DNA of 64,000 bases from the NCBI GenBank assembly GCA_051294375.1, contig CM119269.1, positions 21,732,434-21,796,433 on the forward strand, given 5' to 3'. How positions within the stretch are numbered: the stretch's first letter is position 1; each line of letters starts with the position of its first letter. A program made the translations under genes and the position numbers. The notes beneath the pieces are model-generated. The model was not told where the DNA came from. It ran no database searches and was given only the letters and a program-made list of their open reading frames with translations. The DNA is from Paraspadella gotoi (lineage: Eukaryota; Chaetognatha). Positions 56,300-64,000 of the stretch are shown piece by piece.

Positions 56300-57930
56300 A
56301 ATTTCCATCAAACAATTGTTTAATCTAACGTTAGTACTGATGATATCTAAAAATGTATAGTAAAACTCATTGTCAAACCTCATTCATGATATTAACCATG
56401 ATAGGAAAAAAAATTGTCGCGGTTTGGAAAAGTCGTTAATTTCATTGTCAAATACATTTTTTGGTCGGTAAATAGTTTTAATAGTATATGACCTCCCTAG
56501 GACTCAATAAAAGATTATTTTCAACAGCATAAAAATTTATTATGATTCAAATATGCAAAAGAGGTTGTCTCCAACTGTTTTCACCTTTTTTTTGATCAGA
56601 GGACTACACATAATATTACTAATATTATATCTCTGACAATTTTTTTTATACATTTAGGATAAAAAGTGTCCTTAGCAAGCAGTGAAAAGATTGGTCCCCT
56701 ATAAAGTAAACCAGGCTTGAGTTGTTGTTGCATAATTGATGATGATTGTCTCTCATTTCCAACAAATCTCTTTTTTTTCTTTTTTTTTACTTGTTTGATA
56801 TTTGGTTCAGATAATAGATCCAGAGGTAAATAAAAATGATAACTTTGCTCATAGAAAGGTTACCCGAGCATTAATAACTTTTATTTATACTACATTTTAC
56901 AATATAAAAGAATATTCTGGAGCATTTACAGTATTAATGTATTTTTAATGCCGCTATTTTTTTGACATATAATTAAGATTATCCCTGAATCTATCCTAAT
57001 GGAGATGATGCAATAACCATTTGACATGGACTGAAAAAGGCAGGGTTTTTAATAGTATTGGTTTAACATCAAAAAGTAATAAAAAAAACTGGAAATTAAG
57101 AATAAATGAATGTTTAGATATAAAAATATCAAAAAGAGAAAATTTTTTTGGAAACTCATTTTCTTTTGCATGGAACTCTTGTATTTTCTTGTCCGTACAT
57201 AAATGAGGCACAGCTCATATGATCACAAAAGACCAAATTTTCGATATGTAAGTTTTATTTTATTTCTTACATTAAAATGCCGAAAAATAGCTGGAAAGTA
57301 CCGCGACAATCATGGTACTTTCTTCTCGAGTTATGGTTTTCCAAAAAAATAAAATGGCCGCCGCCCACAAAAAAAACGCAAAATGACGAGAAGGACACAA
57401 TATTCATGCTGAAGAGAAAGAGACAAAAATATCGAAAGAACGCATTAACTTCTTTATTTCTTTTTCTTCTTTTCTCTTCTATTTCTTTTTTATAACATTT
57501 TTTATTATCGCTTTCTTTCTTTTTTTTCTTTGATGTAACACGTGTGAAGAAAGAAAAAAGGAATCAAGAAGAAATAACCACTTGAAAATTGGAGAAAAAA
57601 AGTGGAAAAGATGAAGAAACGAGAAAAAGGTTTATTGTCTCCATCAGTCTCGGTTTAGAGAAAAAAAATTAATAGTTTCTAAAAGTTAAAAACATTAACG
57701 TAACGTATTCACGTATAAAAAAGTTTTTTTTCCGGAATGATATCTGCTGTGATCTTCGAAATTTAATAAGTTTTAAACTATTCTACTACGTTAATGTTAG
57801 TAATAAAAAATAGACGGATGACCGACCGGAAAAAAAATTCGTCTAGAATTTCGTCGCGCCGAAAGAAAAAAAATGGGTTAAAAATATGGAGAAATAAATA
57901 TTCATTTGGTTTCCCTATCACTTGTCGGCG
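56300..57930. other. AT-rich sequence, no gene seen
   Basis: Some CG-bearing patches (57,295-57,450) but no supportable coding frame. Confidence 0.4.
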
Positions 57931-57942
57931 AGACGCCGAAAA

Positions 57943-58360
57943 AATCGGGCCGGGCGATGTCACTGCCTTTTTTTCAATTATTATTAATATTAATTATTAA
58001 TTAATTATATTAATTTTCAAATCGGGCCGGAGATGTCACTGCCTTTTTTTCAAATTATTATTAATTATTATTATTAATTAATTATTATTAATTTCAAATC
58101 GGCCGGGCGATGTCACTGCTTTTTTTTCAAATTATTATAATTATTATTATAATTAATTATTATTAATTTCAAATCGGGCCGGCGATGTCACTGCCTTTTT
58201 TCAAATTATTATTAATTATTATTATTAATTAATTATTATTAATTTTCCAAAACGGCCGGGCGATCACTCCTTTTTTTCAAATTATTATTATTATTTATTA
58301 TTATATTATTTATTAATTTTTCAATCGGGCCGGGCGAATGTCAATGCCTTTTTTTCAAAT
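57943..58360 (+). repeat. 77-bp minisatellite (5.5 copies)
   Basis: Starts at about 57,943, 58,020, 58,097, 58,172, 58,249 and 58,323 (period 75-77). Each unit has a GC core (AATCGGGCCGGGCGATGTCA), a T7 run and an ATTATTAATTAATTATT self-complementary segment. Confidence 0.93.
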
Positions 58361-58369
58361 TATCCGATG

Positions 58370-58402
58370 ACAACAACAACGACGACGACGACAACAACAA
58401 TG
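58370..58402. repeat. (CAA)n/(GAC)n short tract
   Basis: ACAACAACGACGACGACGAC directly after the minisatellite. Confidence 0.8.
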
Positions 58403-58669
58403 AAATCGGAAATCATAAAATATTTCCTCCTTTTTTTGGAGGAAGGAAAAAAGTGTCTAGCTATCTCTGCCTAGATAGCATAGGCTATGTTATCTGTTAT
58501 ACTTATTTATATAATATTAATATTAATATTAATATTCATAATTCATTACTTATTTACTTACTATTTATGTTAATATTATTTATCTGTTAGTCTGTGTAAA
58601 ACTACTCCTTAATTTATTTATTTCAAATTATTAAAATTTTTTTTAATAAATTTACACAATTGTTCATAA

Positions 58670-59045
58670 GTTTTTTTAAAAAATTCCGCCGACGCTTCGT
58701 CACGCCGGTTCATGCTACGCCACGCGTCTCGTGACACGATACGCAACGCTCCACGTGCTACGTGACATGCTCCGCCAGTCTTTCTCTCCAATCTCAGCGT
58801 CGGATCTCAACAGCAACATCCAACTACAGCCAGACTCACCACGTATCACAACAGCAACACCAACTACAGCCAGATTCTCTGCGTATCACAACAGCAACAT
58901 CCAACTACAGCCAGACTCACCGCTTATCACAACAGCAACATCCAATTATAGCCAGACTCTCCTCGTATCACAACAGCAACATCCAACTACAGCGTGAAGA
59001 AGAGAGAAGAAGAGAGAAGAGAGAGGAGAGAGAAGAGGAGAAGAG

Positions 59046-59078
<33 letters not shown>

Positions 59079-59513
59079 AAGAAAAACTCCCTACGAAGCA
59101 AGAAAAAGTCCAAAGCTAAAAAGGCTCATCGTAAACCACGTCGGGACGGCTGCTAGTGGATGGTCTATTTGATCGCGATAGAGGAGATCTGGTAATTGGA
59201 GTTGCTTTTTTAAAGCGTGAGTCTCTGTATCGGATACGCAGAGAATCTGCGAGGTGTGCATGGTGAGTCTGGCTGTACAGACTCTCTCGCTGAGATTGGA
59301 GAGAAAACTGGCGGAGGCATTGTCACGTAGCACGTGACGTGTCGTATCACAACCGGCGTAGCATGAACCGCGTTACGGAAGCGGTTTCGGCGGAAAATTT
59401 TTTTAAAAATATCTTTTTTTTTTTGTAAAAAAAATCACTAGGGAATCTGGTGAGAAAAAAATTGGAGGAGAGAGAAAGAGAAGAGAGAAGAGAAAGAGAA
59501 AGAGGGAGAGAGG

Positions 59514-59559
<46 letters not shown>

Positions 59560-60195
59560 TAGGAGGCAGGTGAGAAGGCGGTGAAGGAGAGAGAGGGTGA
59601 AAATGATGTGTGTGATATGTGAAGAAGAAAAAAAAAGGTGAAAGTGGGAGGGAATTTGTGAAGTCGAGAGAAAGAGTGAAACCGGTTTAATCTTGAGTCA
59701 AAGAAGGATCAACGAGGAGGGACGCGATGGAGAGAAGAGAGGAGGAGAGAGGGATGAGAGAGAGAGAGGAGAGAGAGAGAGAGAAGAGATCTTGGATTTT
59801 TTTTTGTTCACGCGAATTATTTTAACGAGAAATCGTTTTTCGCTAATCATTGCTTGGGAGAGAAAGAGTGAGTGAGAGAATAGAGAGAGAGAGGATGAGA
59901 GAACAGAAGAGAGAGAAGAGAAAGAGAGATGAAGACGAAAGAAAGAGGTAGAGAGAGAGATGAAAGGCGGTGAAGCGGGAGTGAGAGTGAGAGTGACAGC
60001 TGAGATCGGGTTGAGAGAGAAAGAAGAGGGAAGTTTTGTCTTCAGTTTTAGACAAATATTTAGCAAGTTTTTATAAAGAAATAAATGAAAAGGTTAAGTT
60101 AAAATGGACTTGGGGTTTAAATCAGGGTCTAATTAAATTGACTTAGGTTCAATCAGGGTTCAATTAAATTGGACGTTAGAGTTTAATAGGTTGTT
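58670..60195. repeat. Module M1, fold-back copy
   Basis: 58,675-58,995 is oriented like 46,620-46,870, whereas 59,245-60,195 is oriented like 19,325-20,400. CACGCGTCTCGTGACACG (58,720) and CACGTAGCACGTGACGTGTC (about 59,323) belong to opposite strands of the same landmark. Confidence 0.8.
58803..58995 (-). repeat. 41-bp minisatellite (about 5 copies)
   Basis: Unit near CAACAGCAACATCCAACTAC + AGCCAGACTC..., head to tail; shorter arrays of it lie in the other M1 copies. Confidence 0.85.
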
Positions 60196-60425
60196 TGATC
60201 TTGTATCTAAAATAATCTAAAGTCGCTCGGCCACGAATTGAAGGTTTTACGAGGTTAAAAACATGTATTGACATCAAGTAAAAGCACGAATAAAACGAAT
60301 TAAATCAATTTAAAACAACTTAAATAACAGGTAAAAAACAGATTAAAAAACAAAGTAAAAACAATTAAAAACAAGGTAAAAATCGGTGCATCGCAAGTAT
60401 AACCTCCACTGGGTTTTAAAAACGG
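60196..60425. other. A-rich spacer
   Basis: AAAAACA-rich sequence between module M1 and the BEL/Pao element. No gene. Confidence 0.4.
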
Positions 60426-61320
60426 TTTGGCCGTCTATATTACCAATATCATTATGCGACTAATGAAACTACGACCAACGCGTTTCCTCAATGGGCTTGC
60501 CTGGCGCGGAAACCGCGGTAAAAAAGGAGAATTATTCTTCTCCCAATTCTCGACGGTGATGTCCAGGCCGCCAATCCAGGACCGCACGGGAAGAAGCTTG
60601 CATTTTTTGCGATCCAAAACGCGAGGGGAACCGCGCGGCCCAACACAGATACACCCCCTCCCGCAGCACGCCTTGCGAGCCGCTGGAAGTCCACGTGACT
60701 GCGTCTTCACCTGACCTGAAAAATGGATAAGGCGGCCCAACCTTACCATCTCGAGAACCCATCCTGTTGCCGATCACGCAATCTGCGACAGGGGGAGAGA
60801 AGGCAGAAGCAAGGGTGGATCCAGGAAGCTTCAAAAGGAGAATCAATAAGGGAAGGAACAATTCCGCCCTCCATCACAGACCCACTGGTCCCAGAAATCG
60901 ATCTCTCTCAAATCCACACCAGATGCCAATCTACGAATAAAATTCAATGAAAAGCGCGAATCCTCGACGCTAACCAATTCCATGAGCAAAATCATTTCGA
61001 ATATATGCCAGTCTAAAATACCGATCTTAAATCAACATTAATAAATCAAATCAAGGCAGCAAAACGTAATGCCCAGTCAAATGCAACAAGCACTATCATT
61101 AGCATGCCAGAGCATCTAGAGTAATCATCTACCGCCGTCCGACACTCGAAGTCTGCCGGGGCTGATCGAGCAGATCACAGATCAAGGGGAGGCGGAGGTT
61201 GCTTCCTTGGTCGTCCACGGCGTGTTGGAGTGGGAGGCACGCCTCAACTGCCGTCGTGGATGGGGGCTTCCCCCTCATCTGCTGACCGCCCAGGGCATCT
61301 CTGAGGATGCTATCATAACA
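60426..61320 (-). mobile_element. Probable 3' LTR / flank of BEL/Pao element
   Basis: It follows the end of pol on the minus strand. TGTTATGATAGCATCC at 61,320 could be the 5' end of the LTR (TG start), but there is no clear polypurine tract and no second LTR in the window to define it. Compositionally it matches the element rather than the repeat modules. Confidence 0.3.
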
Positions 61321-61344
61321 GCTGGTTCCATTTCATGTCATTCA

Positions 61345-61830
61345 AGACCAAGCTGCTAAGTCTTTGGCATTTTCGCTCGCCACTGCGTTCATCACATCAG
61401 CTTCAAGAAGCAACCAATCCGTACGATTCACGGTGAAGGCGCTTGCCTAAAGCGGTACGAACAATCACTCTCCGGACAATTCACGTCACAGGCATCGTCT
61501 CTTCAACTATCGCCATATTCCAGGGCGTCTCTCGCACAAGCTCGTTCACAACGAAGGTACAACATCTCCAAGGAGAGATTGCGCCTCGTCGCCATCCATT
61601 TCTGGCGCTTCTGCAAATCTCGGGAGATACTCAATTACGCCATCTCTTCCAGAAGGAATCGACAAGGCTCTGCGACTGCTTCCATATCTTTCTAAGGGCA
61701 TCACGACTTCCCTGGTGGAACAATCTCGAGATTGAGAGAGCAGGAACGTTAGGATGGAGAAAAGTCATTTAGGTGTAAGAGCCAAACGGTCCTAGGATCG
61801 TCCGACAACCCTAGTGATAGGACGCCCGGT
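61345..61830 (-). pseudogene. BEL/Pao pol, DUF5641-like C-terminal domain (degenerate)
   Basis: Minus-strand fragments in order: LTPNDFLHP, then about 35 residues on, QSLVDSFWKRWRN and EYLPRFAEA in a shifted frame, then LGDVVPS and CTFVVNELVRETPWNMAIVE. This is the arrangement of the domain that follows the integrase in BEL/Pao Pol (L-T-P-x-x-F-L, F-W-x-R-W, G-D-V-V, W-x-x-x-x-V). At least four frame changes separate the pieces. The domain's role is unknown. Confidence 0.75.
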
Positions 61831-61879
61831 TGAGGATGCCAGCGACCACAGCCACAAGGGTATTGAACACCTCAGGCCG

Positions 61880-62345
61880 AGATCATGGAACCTCTACGAT
61901 CAAGAGCAAACCCACATTGCCTCCTTACATGACCTCACAACCTCTCCCACACTCCACCCTGGTTGCGTGCCTGAGGTGCATTTAAAGCGCCACAAAAACC
62001 GCTGGTCAAGTGCTTGCCTCTGCAAAACAGCCCTGACGCTTTCTCAACTCCTCCTTCAACTCAACGATGCGCTCCCTTAAGTTTGATGCCGCAATCAGGA
62101 ACATGGACGGACTCCTGGGGTGCAATCGCCGTTAAAGCGCAGCAACGCCAAGATTGAAACTGTTCGTCGACAAGTCTCAACACCTCCAAGTGAACAGCGC
62201 GAGTCCGGAGACAAGGTGAAAGCGCCACCATCTTTTGTCGTGCCATCGACGACCCAATCGAACGTAAATGCGACCAAATAGGTCTACACGGTAGAGAGGA
62301 ATGGTGCTCGTGTCAACGACGATCGGTAGAAGCGGTGCCATTTTC
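61880..62345 (-). pseudogene. BEL/Pao integrase core (degenerate, D/D/E still readable)
   Basis: The minus-strand text contains YRVDLFGRIYV (first Asp, codon about 62,284-62,282), KRWWRF / CLRTRAVHLEVL, DCGIKLKGAH (second Asp, about 62,096-62,094; the family usually has D-N-G) and NQGGVWERL (Glu, about 61,947-61,945). These are the catalytic boxes of retroviral-type integrases, which insert the element cDNA into the host genome. Frames change several times, and a TAA follows VGV/TYL in one frame. Degenerate, or damaged by consensus indels. Confidence 0.8.
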
Positions 62346-62479
62346 TGTCAAGGGGTTGCGCTCGCTCTTCGGCAATGAAACAATTGCCATCTCATTGATC
62401 TTGGTGGCGAGCGCGCCCCCAATGATCCAGAACTTAGACCGAAGGGGGCAACGTGGCCTCCACCCCACTGCCGCCACTC

Positions 62480-62720
62480 TTCATGATACTTCTGAATCAG
62501 GTCCTTGACAAGGACTGGATGCGACGATGGGAGAATCCATGGGTGCCTAGTCTATAACTCCTCGTCCGCCTTGTCAAGTCTGCCACCAACCCTAAGGTGC
62601 CGGCATCATCAACAAAGGGGTCAAGGGCTTTCTCAGAGGCGATATTCCCCGATCGAAAGCTCTCGTCTCGGACATCTCTCCTAAAATCGCCCAAACGCTT
62701 CAATTCCTGCAGAGAATGAC
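62480..62720 (-). pseudogene. BEL/Pao integrase zinc-binding region (degenerate)
   Basis: KALDPFVDDAGTLRVGGRLDK-like text split over two frames (about 62,630-62,560), then RHPWILPSSHPV and LIQKYHEEW. H-P-x-I-L-P-x-x-H-P and a later H match the start of the H2C2 integrase zinc finger of BEL/Pao and gypsy Pol. The second, Cys-bearing half is not readable. Confidence 0.65.
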
Positions 62721-62929
62721 GCTGCGCAATAACCGGACCAAGGTCACCTCAGCACGCTCCAAGAGGATCAAGAGATATGCGAGGAAACCCTGAAGAGGTG
62801 GTCCAGAAACCGCTGCAGATCGAAATGCGTCGAAACGCTCTTTTCCATGTTGAAACATTCTCAAAGAGGCGGTCAACAAAGTCATCCTTCACAGCACTAG
62901 TAACATTAAGATGTCACTTCTGGCACGAC

Positions 62930-63470
62930 GTAACTTCTTCGCGCTCTGCGTCAATCTGCTCCACTGGCAGCACTCGGGCAACTCTCGAGAACTGGGACCT
63001 GATGAGTTGGTACCCACTTCTCCTTCTCATCAAAGCCCTCAAGCCCCTGGAACATGTCAGCTGGATTAACGTTCCGTGGGGACATTTCTCACTGGATCAG
63101 GCGTCGCTCCTTTGCAGGATCTTTGTGAACGCGATTCGCAACCAAAAAGCCTTAAAAACGGGTCTCTGTATTGCGAATCGTTTCTAGGACACATGGAATC
63201 CGACCACAGAGTCAGCTGAGTCTGCTTCTCATCGAGTTCTTTGTCTAACAGACTGTAGAGGTCAACCGCCACGACTGCAGCATCAATTTCAAGACGCGGG
63301 AGGTCTCCTCAACAGCCTTGTTTCTCATGATATGGGTTGCCACCATCGATCTGCGAGGTCCAAAAACAAATATGACTTTGCCAGTGACACTCACAAAGCG
63401 AAGAAAGCACCGCCAACCATATTGCTTCCATGAAGGCATCACCAAACAGGTGGAGCTGCTGCAGCAACAT
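62930..63470 (-). pseudogene. BEL/Pao RNase H-like / peptidase A17 region (degenerate)
   Basis: Minus-strand pieces: HLFGDAFMEAIW (the family has F-G/C-D-A-S), SRVLKLMLQ, DLYSLLDKELDEKQTQLTLW + SDSM, RNTETRFKAF in the next frame, then LTCSRGL. The order D-A-S ... R-L-E-L-x-A-A ... L-W-T-D-S ... R-F-x-x-F-V-A-N-R-V ... C-S-R-G-L is the signature of the Pao-family peptidase A17 / RNase H stretch. Several frame shifts. Confidence 0.75.
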
Positions 63471-63474
63471 CTCC

Positions 63475-64000
63475 AAACTCGATGGGAAGATGGTATCTCC
63501 TGAGCCTTAATTTTTCAAATCTCGCCAGGGAATCCTCTCCATTCCATGGAACAATCTAATCATCCTTGGGCAACCATGGATCATCCCAATGCACCCTTCT
63601 CACACCAAGCGCTTGAAGTATAGCTTTGGCAAAAAGATGGGCAGGGGAATACGATTCTAAGGGTCATACAGGGATGCTACCACCCATTCAACTGCCTTCT
63701 TAGGTCCTTCACTTCTCCCCCCTCCTTAAGGTGACTCACCTTAAAGGGCCAAAATCATCTGTGCCTCGATCATAAGCTACGCCAGGCCTTGCCCATCAGC
63801 TCATCAGGATCCTTCACCTCTTCAGGGTCTGATGGCCCACAATCTTCCCAATCTCCTGCCCCTCAGGCGTCATTCCATCGCCATTTGGTGAGTTGAAACC
63901 CACCCAGCCGGCAAACAACTCCTTGCAGTTCAATGTGACTTTCTTTTTAGCATCTTCAAAGATGCCTGACCATTTCATAATGTTCATCGACATTACAAGT
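63475..64000 (-). pseudogene. BEL/Pao reverse transcriptase C-terminus (partial, window edge)
   Basis: Minus-strand pieces: GGFQLTKWRWND, a YDRGTDDF-like stretch, VASLYDP and LPIFLPKLYFK. They match the region just after the RT palm of BEL/Pao Pol (G-G-F-x-L-x-K-W-x-S-N, then V-A-S-L-x-D-P-L). The catalytic Y-x-D-D box lies beyond position 64,000. Frame changes are frequent, so the copy is not intact as written. Confidence 0.65.

Noticed and set aside
61140-61250. AT-hook-like RRGRPRK in the minus frame as part of Pol
   Set aside because: It lies past the DUF5641-like end and past a candidate LTR start; probably chance.

Overview
This is a gap-ridden 64 kb piece of a metazoan (probably invertebrate) nuclear genome. 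It is A+T-rich and dominated by (CT)n/(GA)n microsatellites, minisatellites and dispersed repeats. An animal is suggested by a BEL/Pao-type LTR retrotransposon, by an LTR with a primer-binding site matching a tRNA-Leu 3' end, by degenerate TTAGGG-like tracts, and by small spliced exons with GT..AG introns (one about 41 nt). I cannot name the species. Thirteen runs of N break the sequence. Repeat copies differ mostly by single-base indels, so unpolished long-read consensus error is a serious alternative to true mutation.

Layout. 0.7-11.1 kb: the only host gene I can recognise, a kelch-repeat protein on the minus strand. Its exons are at 10,452-about 10,240, 1,599-1,434, 1,341-1,194 and 1,152-983, with other exons missing or unresolved. 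This stretch also holds several minisatellites, an LTR copy (6.15-6.43 kb), a G/C-homopolymer-inflated block (6.7-8.5 kb) and a direct repeat (8.7-9.2 and 10.67-11.13 kb). 11.1-18.3 kb: low-complexity sequence, four large gaps, and a second LTR copy followed by the tRNA-Leu primer-binding site (13.54-13.86 kb).

18.3-48.0 kb: a large nested inverted-repeat system. I call its parts modules M1-M9. They occur in order on the left (M1 18.3-20.4, M2 20.5-21.3, M3 21.4-22.4, M4 22.4-23.1, M5 23.1-24.0, M6 24.1-24.5, M7 24.5-25.3, M8 25.5-26.2, M9 26.2-27.8). They return inverted and in mirror order: M9-M8-M7-M6-M5-M4 at 29.4-33.2 kb, and M3/M2/M1 at 42.4-48.0 kb, with extra copies in between. The five 25-N gaps at 18,275, 29,401, 41,630, 44,774 and 46,062 all lie at or next to module boundaries or duplicated ends. 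Part of the architecture may therefore be scaffolding artefact. Between the arms are a CT-rich stretch (35.4-39.5 kb) and an extraordinary T-megatract (40.4-41.63 kb).

48.0-60.2 kb: short coding-like islands without a recognisable family (48.05-49.1 kb), GAC-triplet expansions (50.0-51.5 kb), very long (GA)n arrays (51.84-52.03 kb), a 77-bp minisatellite (57.94-58.36 kb) and a fold-back copy of M1 (58.67-60.2 kb). 60.4-64.0 kb: the 3' part of a degenerate BEL/Pao pol on the minus strand. It shows the reverse-transcriptase C-terminus, Pao peptidase A17/RNase H-like region, integrase with D, D and E boxes, and a DUF5641-like tail. It is interrupted by many frameshifts and runs off the right edge.
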